Origin: a virus
Length of the DNA: 59,005 nucleotides
IMG/VR virus record: IMGVR_UViG_3300047321_000135
Span: 1-59,005 of that record
Direction: 5' to 3' (one strand)
Every line of letters starts with the position of its first letter. Positions within the stretch are counted from its first letter, which is position 1. A model generated the notes under the pieces. That model saw only the letters and a program-made list of their open reading frames with translations. It made no database searches and was not told the DNA's origin. Below are positions 1 to 6,892 of this stretch, in pieces. The position numbers and the translations under genes are program-made.

Positions 1-274
1 TGATCTCCACCGACTTGGAGTCGGTGAGGATCTGGAGGTTGTCCTCCTTGTCGGTGTCCCACTCCTCCACGGCGCCGCCCATGAGCTGCGCGATGACGTC
101 GGCCACGGCGGGGTCACCGGTCGTGACACGCCATTCGTTCAGGCTCTCCGGCTGCTTACCGACGAGGCGGCCGGACCGGAAGCGGCCGACAACATCGTCG
201 GCGAAGTTCTGCTTACGCGGCTTGGGCTTGGCGTCGGGGTCGGTCTCGAAGATGCTGCGAAGGTTGTTTGCCAT
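1..274 (-). CDS. gp3-like recombination directionality factor, N-terminal part (gene continues at 59005)
   Basis: Starts at ATG 274-272 and is still open at base 1. The N-terminal part reads NFADDVVGRFRSG, then EWRVTTGDPAVADVIAQLMGG, EEWDT and LQILTDSKSVEI. From memory this resembles the phiC31 gp3-type RDF family, small proteins that bind a large serine integrase and switch it from integration to excision. Joining base 1 to base 59005 keeps the frame, with an AAC codon across the cut, and gives a 146-aa protein ending at 58839. Family members I recall are nearer 240 aa, so either this one is compact or sequence is missing at the cut. A conserved promoter element lies about 60 bp upstream. 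The family call is from motif memory only. Confidence 0.6.
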   Translation of the reverse strand, partial: MANNLRSIFETDPDAKPKPRKQNFADDVVGRFRSGRLVGKQPESLNEWRVTTGDPAVADVIAQLMGGAVEEWDTDKEDNLQILTDSKSVEI

Positions 275-332
275 GTGTGTGAGTGCCTCTCGTCGTTGAC
301 TCTTGCGTGTCAGCGGGTCGCTCCCCCGCTGT

Positions 333-372
333 CTTAGTTATGTGGGGGTAGGCCGCAGATGTTTCACGCGAC
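333..372 (-). promoter_or_regulatory. Conserved phage promoter element P1
   Basis: On the minus strand CGTGAAACAT, 11 bases, then CCCCACATAACT. The same element recurs at 5021-5060, 8779-8812 and 48050-48089. It lies between the 384-1037 gene and the RDF-like start at 274, oriented towards the RDF-like gene. Confidence 0.75.
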
Positions 373-383
373 TTCGGAGAAGT

Positions 384-1037
384 TCAGGCTCCGTGAGTCG
401 ACTTGCGGAGGTCAGCCAGCTCCGCGCGGAGACGCGCGTTCTCCCGGCGCTCGTAAACGAGCTGAGACTCCGCGGTCTCATGCCCGCGCTGCCACCAGTC
501 GCGATCTGCTGTCAGGCGCGTGATCTCCGCGGCCTTCAGGTCCAGTGCCTCCAGGCCGTAGTTCGCCTCGTCCGCAGCCCGCCGGCGGGCGGAGAGCCAG
601 GCAAGGCGGTATCGCTGGAGGTCCCGGAGGGCGTCGCTCCACATGTTGCGTGTGAACCGTAGATCGGAGATTGCAGACCAGCGGGCGCGCTTCACCCGGA
701 TCCGGGCGGAGAGCCAGGCGGAGCGGTAACGGTCGCGCTGGGCCAGAGTCGCGTTCAGTCGCTTGCCGTTGAAGGTGGCCCACTCTTCGAAGTACTCAGA
801 GTCTGCCCGCGCCTCCTTCAGCGCCTTACCCAGTCGCTCGATCTCGTCGTGCGCCTCCGCCACGTCCGCGTGCATGCCAGTGCAGGTGCCGTTGACGTCC
901 GCCCCTAGCTCGTCCTCCAGGTCGACGATGCGTTCCGCCATCTCGCGCGCACCCCAACCCTGGTAGATCGTCTCGATGCGGTCGTCCCGGTTGTACTCAT
1001 CAGCGCTGTCGTAGACCTCTCCGCGGTCCTCAGTCAT
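384..1037 (-). CDS. Hypothetical coiled-coil protein
   Basis: 217 aa, acidic at the N-terminus, then long charged helices rich in R, E, A and L (about residues 55-215), so mostly coiled coil. The start ATG overlaps the stop of the upstream gene. It is the last gene of an overlapping chain that begins at 2995. Its final codons (RKSTHG) are written by the palindromic operator at 389-410, so operator and C-terminus are the same DNA. I do not recognise the family; a structural or regulatory role cannot be decided from sequence. Confidence 0.8.
   Translation of the reverse strand: MTEDRGEVYDSADEYNRDDRIETIYQGWGAREMAERIVDLEDELGADVNGTCTGMHADVAEAHDEIERLGKALKEARADSEYFEEWATFNGKRLNATLAQRDRYRSAWLSARIRVKRARWSAISDLRFTRNMWSDALRDLQRYRLAWLSARRRAADEANYGLEALDLKAAEITRLTADRDWWQRGHETAESQLVYERRENARLRAELADLRKSTHGA
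389..410. promoter_or_regulatory. Type A palindromic operator A1
   Basis: TCCGTGAGTCGACTTGCGGA within a 22-bp near-palindrome centred on GTCGAC. It lies in the last codons of the 384-1037 gene and just upstream of promoter element P1. One of eleven such sites in the early arc. Confidence 0.8.
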
Positions 1038-1572
1038 TCGCCAGCCTCCAAAGGTCTCGGTCCGTCGATGTCACGCGCTTCGGGTTGAGCAGCTTGTAGA
1101 GGTCCCCCGGAGTCACGTCGCCCGGGAGCCGGCCGTCGTCGAAGAGATGGACGCCCGCGCGGAGGTAGACCTCGTCGACGAGCTGGGAGCAGATCAGGTG
1201 CCCGGTCGACGCGATGAAGTCCGTCACCCATGCCGGCCGCACACGGAAGTGCGCGAGGCCGATAGAGGCGTAGTCCAGGAAGCTGTACGGGGTGCCGACG
1301 AGCATCAGCGCATGCGCACCGATGTCAAGCCGCTCCGCGTCGGTCAGCAGGATCTTCCCCGTCGACCACTCCACGACAGGGCTCGCGTCCTCCAGCGCAA
1401 TGACCTCCGCCCCGCCAGGCATTGCTTGGACCACGAGCCCGTTCCCGACGTACACCATTGCGTGCTGCACCGGAGCGGCGTCGCCGATCAGCGCCTGACC
1501 GGCGGCTATGGCGCGGCCTGTGATGCCGGAGATCTTCGTCAGGGCGAAATCCCCGGGGAGTGGTTCGGTCAT
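1030..1572 (-). CDS. Permuted NlpC/P60-like (YiiX-type) hydrolase
   Basis: 180 aa. Near the N-terminus it has PGDFALTK, and then HAMVYVG with a candidate catalytic His around residue 38. A candidate Cys follows in GHLICSQLV around residue 130. That order (GD, His, then Cys) fits the circularly permuted papain-like NlpC/P60 superfamily, whose members cleave amide bonds in peptidoglycan or lipids. No signal peptide or membrane segment is visible, so it may act in the cytoplasm or be released at lysis. Start and stop overlap both neighbours (ATGA type), placing it in the 2995-to-384 operon. The family call is moderate and the substrate unknown. Confidence 0.7.
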   Translation of the reverse strand: MTEPLPGDFALTKISGITGRAIAAGQALIGDAAPVQHAMVYVGNGLVVQAMPGGAEVIALEDASPVVEWSTGKILLTDAERLDIGAHALMLVGTPYSFLDYASIGLAHFRVRPAWVTDFIASTGHLICSQLVDEVYLRAGVHLFDDGRLPGDVTPGDLYKLLNPKRVTSTDRDLWRLAND

Positions 1573-2090
1573 GCTTCCTCCTCTGCGTGCGTGTGTGCCT
1601 TTCTGAGCGCCTCTTCGAGAGCCGCCGCCAACCTCCTCTGGGAACGCTCTATGACGTCCATGTAGGGCTGCTCACGGGCGCGGAAGTAGTCACCAGACGT
1701 CGGCGCGTCCATGCCCATGACGAGGCGGACGGGATAGTCGTCGTACCGCTGGCGCTTCAGCTGCTGCGCGAACCGCTGGTACATGCGGAGCTTCTCCCGC
1801 GCCTGCTCCAACTCCCAGTAGGTGCGGGCGTCCTGCGTGGTCTGCCACAGCGAGCGGCCGGCGGGACCGGGGAAGGTCTCGCATCGGATGCAGGCAGCGG
1901 CCCGTCCGTGCCACGGGGTCTCGCGGAAGTCCTCCCGCGGCTTGTGGCGCCGGCAGAGACCGGTACAGAGCAGGGCTGTTCGGTCACGGGCGTGGCGGTA
2001 GCGCTCCTCGTAGAGATCTGCCGCGCGCTCAAAGACTTCAGCCGGAGCAGTCGCCAAGCGCTGCATACGCTGTAGGTGGTCAGGTGTCAC
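1569..2090 (-). CDS. Hypothetical protein with zinc-ribbon-like Cys pairs
   Basis: 173 aa from a GTG that overlaps the upstream stop as GTGA. Around residues 42-70 it carries CTGLC, then CIRC, two Cys pairs spaced like a small zinc ribbon. The C-terminal half is charged and helical. The motif resembles recombination endonuclease VII-like or HNH-adjacent zinc ribbons, but no catalytic His-Asn pattern is visible, so I leave it unassigned. Confidence 0.75.
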   Translation of the reverse strand: MTPDHLQRMQRLATAPAEVFERAADLYEERYRHARDRTALLCTGLCRRHKPREDFRETPWHGRAAACIRCETFPGPAGRSLWQTTQDARTYWELEQAREKLRMYQRFAQQLKRQRYDDYPVRLVMGMDAPTSGDYFRAREQPYMDVIERSQRRLAAALEEALRKAHTHAEEEA

Positions 2091-2299
2091 GCCTCACTCA
2101 CCGTCGCCAGCATGGCCGCAAGCCACTGGCCGGCCAGGTACTCCGCGATCTGCGGCGTCCACCCGCGGGCCAGGAGGTCCGCCCGCATGCCGTCAGCGGC
2201 GTCGAAGAGTGGCGCCAGAAGTGACAGACCGTCCATGAGCACGGTCGCCAGTGCCGCGCGCTGCTCGTCGACGGTGGGCGTGGGTGCGCGTCCGAACAT
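2087..2299 (-). CDS. Hypothetical small protein
   Basis: 70 aa starting MFGRAPTPTVDEQ. The ATG at 2299 overlaps the upstream stop by one base. The rest is predicted helical, with a hydrophobic patch (LATVLMDGLSLLAPLFDAAD). Tight coupling on both sides supports it as a real gene. No family recognised. Confidence 0.75.
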   Translation of the reverse strand: MFGRAPTPTVDEQRAALATVLMDGLSLLAPLFDAADGMRADLLARGWTPQIAEYLAGQWLAAMLATVSEA

Positions 2300-2490
2300 C
2301 AGTCCTCCCCCTTCTCGTGCTTCTCTTCCAGGAACCGAGCCACCTGCAGCACGTCGTAGACGCCGAACCCTTCGGCCCACGTCAGGTCAGAGACAAGGCC
2401 ATGAGCCCTCACGAAGAGGTCCAGGCGCTGCAGCTGCCGCTCCACGTCGTCCATTTCCGGCGACGGCTCGCCGGCGTCGATGTGGGCCAT
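2299..2490 (-). CDS. Hypothetical small acidic protein
   Basis: 63 aa from ATG 2490 (MAHIDAGEPSPEMDD), which overlaps the upstream stop; the frame stays open further upstream, but that stretch is covered by the next gene. Mostly helical, ending in charged residues. Part of the overlapping chain 2995-384. No family recognised. Confidence 0.7.
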   Translation of the reverse strand: MAHIDAGEPSPEMDDVERQLQRLDLFVRAHGLVSDLTWAEGFGVYDVLQVARFLEEKHEKGED

Positions 2491-2759
2491 CAGTCCTCCC
2501 AACGGTCGGTCAGGTCCGCCGCACGCCGCAGGCCGCCGGCCCACCCGCGGGCGTAGTCGTGGCCATACGCAGCAGCCACGCGGGGGTAGTTGGCTCGGTT
2601 GGTCTCTCGGATCTCCTTCGCCAGCTCGTGCGCGAAGTCGTCGACGAGCCCCGAAGCCTGCAGCCGCTCCAGCTCCAGGCCGGTGCCCTCCAGGGTGACG
2701 TCTTCCGACCCGCTGAAGTACTTCAGGAGGACGAACTCCAGCCGAGTGCGCGCGCTCAT
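2490..2759 (-). CDS. Hypothetical helical protein
   Basis: 89 aa (MSARTRLEFVLLKYFSG start). Helical and charged, with the stop overlapping the next start and the start overlapping the previous stop. No catalytic or binding motif seen. Confidence 0.72.
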   Translation of the reverse strand: MSARTRLEFVLLKYFSGSEDVTLEGTGLELERLQASGLVDDFAHELAKEIRETNRANYPRVAAAYGHDYARGWAGGLRRAADLTDRWED

Positions 2760-2995
2760 GCCGCCTCCCCCTCCCGGTAACCGTCGCGGTAGCCCTCGTC
2801 ATACGCGGCATCGAAGGCGCCGACCTCGTCGCCAGCCTCTGCCAGCAGCGCCGCAACGTCGTCTTCGCTCATGACGACGGTGGAGATCGTCTCCCCGCGC
2901 GGGTTCTTCGTTTCGAGGTCGAACTCAATCCCGCGCCGGCGGATGGTGACCATGGAGCCGTCAGCGGTGTGGATGGTGGTGGGTGTGCGCTTCAT
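2756..2995 (-). CDS. Hypothetical protein, first gene of an eight-base-overlap-style operon
   Basis: 79 aa from ATG 2995, chosen because GAGGAGAG lies 4-10 bases upstream. The longer upstream reading has no ribosome site and would run into the terminator. The N-terminal half looks beta-rich (TIHTADGSMVTIRRRGIEFD) and the C-terminus acidic. It leads a chain of seven overlapping genes down to 384. Confidence 0.75.
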   Translation of the reverse strand: MKRTPTTIHTADGSMVTIRRRGIEFDLETKNPRGETISTVVMSEDDVAALLAEAGDEVGAFDAAYDEGYRDGYREGEAA

Positions 2996-3030
2996 GCTGC
3001 TCTCCTCTGCGGTGTGGTTACACGCCGAAA

Positions 3031-3057
3031 GCCCCCGGCGCCGAAGCAACCGGGGGC
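3031..3057 (-). terminator. Hairpin terminator after the 3064-3408 gene
   Basis: GCCCCCGG and its complement enclose an 11-base loop, followed on the minus strand by TTTC. Confidence 0.7.
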
Positions 3058-3063
3058 AAGGGC

Positions 3064-3408
3064 CTAGCGCTGCTCGCGAGGCAGGTAGTGAGCAGTAACG
3101 CGGCCGTCGGCGTAGTGGACAAACGCCTCCGGGTCGTCACCCATCCACTTGATCAGGACGGTGGCGGACTCAACCGGCTCGTCGTAGATCGACGGCACGT
3201 CTGAGGCGCTGTAGTCGCTGGCGCCGTACCAACGGTCACCGCAGCACGCGCAGTCGCCGTCACCGTCGAAGTACAGGCCAATGCTCTCGGCTCGCTCGTT
3301 GGCATCCTCCGCGCTGTCCGCTTCGACGATCACGTATTCGCTGATGCCGGCCGTCTCGTCGAAGTCAAAGCCGCCACCAGAGTTGTTCTGGCTGAAGGTG
3401 AAGAACAT
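3064..3408 (-). CDS. Hypothetical protein (DUF7296-like)
   Basis: 114 aa starting MFFTFSQNNSGG from ATG 3408, preceded by CAGGAGGCGCTC, a good ribosome site. The start FTFSQNNSGG followed by a CACCGD segment at about residue 53 is one I associate with a small actinophage family of unknown function (DUF7296). Terminators on both sides make it a single-gene unit. Confidence 0.75.
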   Translation of the reverse strand: MFFTFSQNNSGGGFDFDETAGISEYVIVEADSAEDANERAESIGLYFDGDGDCACCGDRWYGASDYSASDVPSIYDEPVESATVLIKWMGDDPEAFVHYADGRVTAHYLPREQR

Positions 3409-3436
3409 GAGCGCCTCCTGATTGGATTTCCTACGC

Positions 3437-3472
3437 ACTCAGCCCCCGGGACCGAAGTCACCGGGGGTTGAG
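3437..3472. terminator. Bidirectional hairpin terminator
   Basis: CCCCCGG and CCGGGGG arms around an 11-base loop, extended by ACTCA/TGAGT outer pairs. It lies between the 26-aa gene and the 3064-3408 gene. Confidence 0.65.
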
Positions 3473-3475
3473 TGG

Positions 3476-3495
3476 TACGTGAGTCGACTTACGGA
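3476..3495. promoter_or_regulatory. Type A palindromic operator A2
   Basis: TACGTGAGTCGACTTACGGA, immediately after the stop of the 26-aa gene and before the downstream hairpin. Confidence 0.8.
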
Positions 3496-3496
3496 G

Positions 3497-3577
3497 CTAG
3501 TGCGGTCCCGGGCATGCAGACCTGTGGCAGTTGTGGGTCCAGCACCAGTCAGGGGATCTGGTCGGGTCGTCGCTCAT
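3497..3577 (-). CDS. 26-aa Cys/His-rich peptide
   Basis: MSDDPTRSPDWCWTHNCHRS followed by ACPGPH. ATG 3577 has AGGAGAGAGC directly upstream, a strong ribosome site, and the gene sits between a terminator and operator A2. The pattern C-x3-H-x-C-H-x3-C could hold one zinc ion. No family recognised. Below the usual length cut-off but well supported by signals. Confidence 0.55.
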   Translation of the reverse strand: MSDDPTRSPDWCWTHNCHRSACPGPH

Positions 3578-3603
3578 GCTCTCTCCTCAGTGCATGCGTC
3601 GGA

Positions 3604-3628
3604 GGGGGCGCCCGGTGTGGACGCCCCC
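3604..3628 (-). terminator. Hairpin terminator
   Basis: GGGGGCG / CGCCCCC arms with an 11-base loop, downstream of the 3653-4183 gene. Confidence 0.6.
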
Positions 3629-3652
3629 TGTGTGCCCTGCGCTAGTTGCGGA

Positions 3653-4183
3653 TCAGGCGCTCTCCCCCTTCAGTCGCGCGATCTCCCGCGCCTGGCTGAC
3701 GATCGTGGCCTTCAGCTCGTCGACGTCGTCGGAATCGCCCTGCTCGTCCACCAGATCCCGCAGCCGCCGAACCTCGTCTCTCCACGCACGCCCCTCCCTC
3801 TGAGCGGCGTCGCGCTCGCGCTCAGCGCGCCGGAGGTTGGCCCGCAGGGGTCCGCTCGTTTCGTCGTTCCGCTCCGCCAGTTCCTTCCAGGCGTCGGATG
3901 CCGACTTAGCGGCGTCGCGCTCCTGTTCCATGCGTCGGGCGTACTGCCCCAGCTCCGTTGCGTGCTCCTCCGCCGTCTCCTCTCGCTTGATGGCGGCGTC
4001 TGCGCGCTCCTTCTCGCTACGGAGGATGTCGCGGAGCTTCTCGCGCTCGTCGTCCAGAACGCAGAGAACCGCGTCAGCCTCCTCCCGGAAGCCCTCACGG
4101 AGCGACGACCACGTGGTGTGCCACGACAGTCCGGCGTTTTCACACAGCGCCTCAGCGACCCGCGTGCGAAGGTCGTTGCTCAT
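3653..4183 (-). CDS. Hypothetical long coiled-coil protein
   Basis: 176 aa from ATG 4183, which overlaps the stop of the exonuclease gene (ATGA). After about residue 45 it is an almost unbroken charged coiled coil (REKLRDILRSEKERADAAIK and similar). Co-transcribed with the PD-(D/E)XK nuclease, so it might be a partner or structural accessory. No family assigned. Confidence 0.75.
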   Translation of the reverse strand: MSNDLRTRVAEALCENAGLSWHTTWSSLREGFREEADAVLCVLDDEREKLRDILRSEKERADAAIKREETAEEHATELGQYARRMEQERDAAKSASDAWKELAERNDETSGPLRANLRRAERERDAAQREGRAWRDEVRRLRDLVDEQGDSDDVDELKATIVSQAREIARLKGESA

Positions 4184-4983
4184 GCCGCCCGCCTCTGAGT
4201 CCCGGTTTCGGTCTCTCCGCCCTTCGCGATGGCCCTCCCGACGACCCCCTTCTTCCCTTCGCGCTCCCAGTCGAAAACCTGGCGAAGCGCAAGGAACGCG
4301 CGGAAGATGTCCTCGTCGCACGCCACGGGAACAAAGGACCAGCCTTCGGGCCTCACGTGGAGGACGGCTCCGCCAGTCATCTCCGGGACGTCGATGGACT
4401 CCCCGGTCTCCGCAAGAATGATTCGGTCTGCGTAGCGGTAGGCGCTCAACTGCAGCGCCACGGAGTCGTACACGGCCTTACTCGTCTTCCAGTCAAGTAC
4501 AACGACCTCACCGTCCACACGGGCAATGGCGTCGAAGCTGCCGGCGTACAGGTGGGAGTCGCTCCACACCGTCTCCTCCAGGTGGAGGAACTCCGGCTGG
4601 ACCTCGTCCAAGAACTCCTTGAAGTACTGGACGTGCGGCTTGACGTCCGCGTGTACCTGACGCAGCGGGACGCTGTCTCCCCGCGCGAGGCGCTCGAAGT
4701 AGTCGTGAGCCGTCGACCCCAGATCGCTCGCAGCCTTCGTCTTCCGACGGTGCGCGCTCTTCAGGTAGTCGATGGCGCCCTGCGGGTCACGCTCGCACAG
4801 CTTGGAGACGATGTCCCAGTTGTTGACGGCCGCCTCCGCCGACTCCTTCGCCGCCCAGAAGGTGAGGAAATCTTTCGGCAGCATGCCCACGACGCTCGTC
4901 ACGCCCGGCACCTTGATGTGTGCGTCATTCGGGTCGATGTAGAAGCGGCTACCGCCGCGCTTGATCGTTCCTACTCCAGCCAC
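4180..4983 (-). CDS. RecB/Cas4-like PD-(D/E)XK exonuclease
   Basis: 267 aa. The motif GSFDAIARVDGEVVVLDWKT followed by SK and QLSAY (about residues 165-200) is the D...DxK...QxxxY core of RecB/Cas4-family nucleases, which degrade or resect DNA ends in recombination and replication. The start is GTG 4983 because GGAGG sits 5 bases upstream; a longer reading would translate the conserved promoter element itself. It is the first gene after promoter P2 and is followed by an overlapping coiled-coil gene. No iron-sulphur Cys set like that of Cas4 is visible. Confidence 0.85.
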   Translation of the reverse strand: MAGVGTIKRGGSRFYIDPNDAHIKVPGVTSVVGMLPKDFLTFWAAKESAEAAVNNWDIVSKLCERDPQGAIDYLKSAHRRKTKAASDLGSTAHDYFERLARGDSVPLRQVHADVKPHVQYFKEFLDEVQPEFLHLEETVWSDSHLYAGSFDAIARVDGEVVVLDWKTSKAVYDSVALQLSAYRYADRIILAETGESIDVPEMTGGAVLHVRPEGWSFVPVACDEDIFRAFLALRQVFDWEREGKKGVVGRAIAKGGETETGTQRRAA

Positions 4984-5020
4984 TTGGCCTCCACCCTCGT
5001 TGGCGTCTCTCCCTGTCGTC

Positions 5021-5060
5021 TTAGTTATGTGGGGGTGGAGGGCGAATGTTTCACGTGACT
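5021..5060 (-). promoter_or_regulatory. Conserved phage promoter element P2
   Basis: Minus strand CGTGAAACAT, 11 bases, CCCCACATAACT, 38 bases before the exonuclease GTG. It sits about 40 bp downstream (in transcript sense) of the inverted-repeat element at 5101-5200. Confidence 0.78.
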
Positions 5061-5100
5061 TCAAGATCTTTCCTCGTCCGCCGCTCCGGCCAAACCGGTG

Positions 5101-5200
5101 CCAAAATGCAAACTAACCCCCTTTTTTCAAAGCTCTCTAACGCGTGTAGAGAGTTATGAAAATAGGGGGTCAGTTTGTCGTTCTGTCCGCAGTTTGGCGC
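5101..5200. repeat. Nested inverted-repeat element, copy 1
   Basis: Outer arms CAAACTAACCCCCTTTTTT (5109-5127) and AATAGGGGGTCAGTTTG (5161-5177) flank a perfect inner pair, CTCTCTA (5133-5139) and TAGAGAG (5147-5153), around ACGCGTG. AGTTTGGC closes the element. The DNA is clearly richer in A+T than its surroundings. An obviously related copy lies at 35822-35920. Confidence 0.8.
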
Positions 5201-5236
5201 GGGACGGGGCGGAGGCAGGCTGACGTGGAGGCGCGA

Positions 5237-5971
5237 TCAGCCCCGTGAGCTGGTCTTTTGTGTCAGCTTGCGGAGCGAGGCTAGCTTCCGCTCGATGGCT
5301 GCCAGCTCCACGTCAAGGGCGGCTCGTTGCCCGTCGGTCATGTGCCGCTTGATGACGTTGCGGTCCAGTTGTCCCAGGATGTCCTTCGCCACCACAGCCA
5401 AGCGCAGATGGTCGGCCGTAGCCCGGACTGCCTTGCCGGCTTCCTCCCCTGTCGGCTCAGCCTTGCTCCGGCTTGGCTTCGGGGTGGACTCCTTGACGGC
5501 CGTCGACACTCTTGCAGCCTTGATGATCGACGAGTTCACCTTACGGCTGTCCTGTAGCCGCTCCAATGGGGACGTCGGCTGTAGGTCGTTCGCTTCCAGC
5601 TCACGTGGCGTCAGGTGGCGTCGCAGCAAGTTGCCAATGTGCCACCGGACGGACGCCTGTAGTGCGCTAGTGCTGTCGGCTGGGATGCCGGCACTTCGGT
5701 ACATGTCCGCCACCACCTGCCGGTACTCGTGGCTGGAGCCGCGCATGTCTTGGTGCTTGACGCGTAGCGCGACGACAACGACCGCGATGTTCCTGACGAG
5801 CGTGGTGGCAGCACCTTGAATGCGATGGTGCTCGCGGGCGTATGCCGCGCCACGGGCGACGAGTGCCGCCTCCCCCTCGTGCGCAAGGTCGTCCAGCTCC
5901 AGCGCGGGGAGATCGTCCACGCTGACGGGGACTGGCTCCCCTGTGCTCTTCGTGGCGATTTCTCGGCTCAT
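5237..5971 (-). CDS. Hypothetical protein, possible DNA-binding regulator
   Basis: 244 aa from the second ATG (5971), 5 bases after GAGAGG. The middle section is helical (HEYRQVVADMYRSAGIPADS, then ASVRWHIGNLLRRHLTPREL) and the last 100 residues are rich in K, R and A. The arrangement looks like nucleic-acid binding to me but no named domain is certain. A GTACCGC ... GCGGTAC pair lies in its upstream region and the nested inverted repeat lies just past its stop, both possible targets. Function unknown. Confidence 0.78.
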   Translation of the reverse strand: MSREIATKSTGEPVPVSVDDLPALELDDLAHEGEAALVARGAAYAREHHRIQGAATTLVRNIAVVVVALRVKHQDMRGSSHEYRQVVADMYRSAGIPADSTSALQASVRWHIGNLLRRHLTPRELEANDLQPTSPLERLQDSRKVNSSIIKAARVSTAVKESTPKPSRSKAEPTGEEAGKAVRATADHLRLAVVAKDILGQLDRNVIKRHMTDGQRAALDVELAAIERKLASLRKLTQKTSSRG

Positions 5972-6006
5972 CATGACCTCTCAGCGTCGGCGTAGGCGCG
6001 CATAGA

Positions 6007-6050
6007 GTACCGCAAGGCACTGGCCGTAGCGAGAGAATACCCCGCGGTAC
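6007..6050. promoter_or_regulatory. Spaced inverted repeat upstream of the 5237-5971 gene
   Basis: GTACCGC (6007-6013) and GCGGTAC (6044-6050) are perfect complements 30 bases apart. A TATTCT-like -10 box lies between them on the minus strand. Position suggests autoregulation or looping. Confidence 0.45.
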
Positions 6051-6061
6051 AGCGCCGCATG

Positions 6062-6700
6062 TCACCGGGAGACGTCGGGTGCTACGAAATCCTGACGGCA
6101 TACGGCGCAGATGATGGGGCCCTTTGCGGCTACCGTCTGCGAGACCCGGATCTTACGTGGTTCGGCGCACCCGCACTGGAGTGTCAGACGATCCGGCGTC
6201 CTCGTCCGGGGAGCCTCCGGCACTCGTAGGTGCGGGAGGACTTGTGGGATCGCTTCGGAAAGAGTCTTCAGGTCCGTCGCGTACTGCGCCCTGGAGGCGT
6301 CCGTCAGCTCCGGTGCTCCGTAGCCACGACCGCTGGCAGACGGCTGCCTATGCGCCGGCCATTCGAGCCCTATCTCCACGGCTGCAGCCCGGTAGGAAGC
6401 GTTGTGGTAGGTGCCCCGACGGCTTGTGTCCTGGACGTCCCGCACCCAACAGAGCACGTGAGCAGCCTCGTGGAGGACTGCCTCCAGCACAGCGTCAGGC
6501 CCGTCGCGCAGGGTGTCCGCGGAGACGACGAGGCCCGTCACGACCTCCCCCTCCCGCGTCCACCGCTCCGGGCCATGCTTAGACGGGGGCGGGGTTGGGA
6601 CGAGAGACATCCGCATAGGCGGTAGATCGACATGGGTGGACCGTAGATGTTCCCATAGCGCATCCAGCGCCTGAAGGAGCGGCCCGGGTGAGGTCGGCAT
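6062..6700 (-). CDS. SprT-like zinc metallopeptidase
   Basis: 212 aa. LEAVLHEAAHVLCW (about residues 75-88) is the HExxH zinc-protease motif of the SprT family, and a CxC ... CxxC zinc ribbon closes the protein (QCGCAEP, ICAVCRQ). SprT/Spartan proteins degrade proteins bound or crosslinked to DNA. ATG 6700 is chosen because a -10 box (TACATT) ends 7 bases upstream with an 18-bp spacer to TTGTGT, so the message would be leaderless; no ribosome site exists. A type B palindrome overlies this promoter, so it is probably repressed in the lysogen. Confidence 0.78.
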   Translation of the reverse strand: MPTSPGPLLQALDALWEHLRSTHVDLPPMRMSLVPTPPPSKHGPERWTREGEVVTGLVVSADTLRDGPDAVLEAVLHEAAHVLCWVRDVQDTSRRGTYHNASYRAAAVEIGLEWPAHRQPSASGRGYGAPELTDASRAQYATDLKTLSEAIPQVLPHLRVPEAPRTRTPDRLTLQCGCAEPRKIRVSQTVAAKGPIICAVCRQDFVAPDVSR

Positions 6701-6740
6701 GTCGGGGAATGTACCTTGCATGTGTCGGTCGACACAACGA
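6700..6740 (-). promoter_or_regulatory. Promoter with type B palindrome for the SprT-like gene
   Basis: -35 TTGTGT (6732-6737), 18-bp spacer, -10 TACATT (6708-6713), then 7 bases to the ATG. The palindrome TGTGTCGGTCGACACA (6721-6736) covers the -35 and spacer. Confidence 0.7.
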
Positions 6741-6752
6741 TGCGTGTAGCCG

Positions 6753-6772
6753 TCCGTAAGTCGACTCGCGGA
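6753..6772. promoter_or_regulatory. Type A palindromic operator A3
   Basis: TCCGTAAGTCGACTCGCGGA, 16 bp upstream of the type B promoter of the SprT-like gene. Confidence 0.78.
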
Positions 6773-6794
6773 CGTTGTGCAGACCTCTGAAACG

Positions 6795-6835
6795 AAAAAA
6801 GGCCCCGTACCTGCCGTTACGGCGGGTACGGGGCC
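6795..6835 (-). terminator. Strong intrinsic terminator after the HNH gene
   Basis: An 11-bp GGCCCCGTACC / GGTACGGGGCC stem followed on the minus strand by TTTTTT. Confidence 0.9.
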
Positions 6836-6892
6836 TTGTCTGGGAGGCAAACTTTTACCTAAAGCTAAGGTGCGCTTAAGGTACGGCGCCGT

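Noticed and set aside
4180-4983. Cas4 as a CRISPR adaptation protein
   Set aside because: The nuclease core fits, but no iron-sulphur Cys set and no CRISPR genes; RecB-like phage exonuclease is simpler.
4984-5064. Upstream extension of the exonuclease reading frame (MKSRETFALHPHITKT)
   Set aside because: It is translation of promoter element P2; the same peptide appears before the sigma gene from P4.
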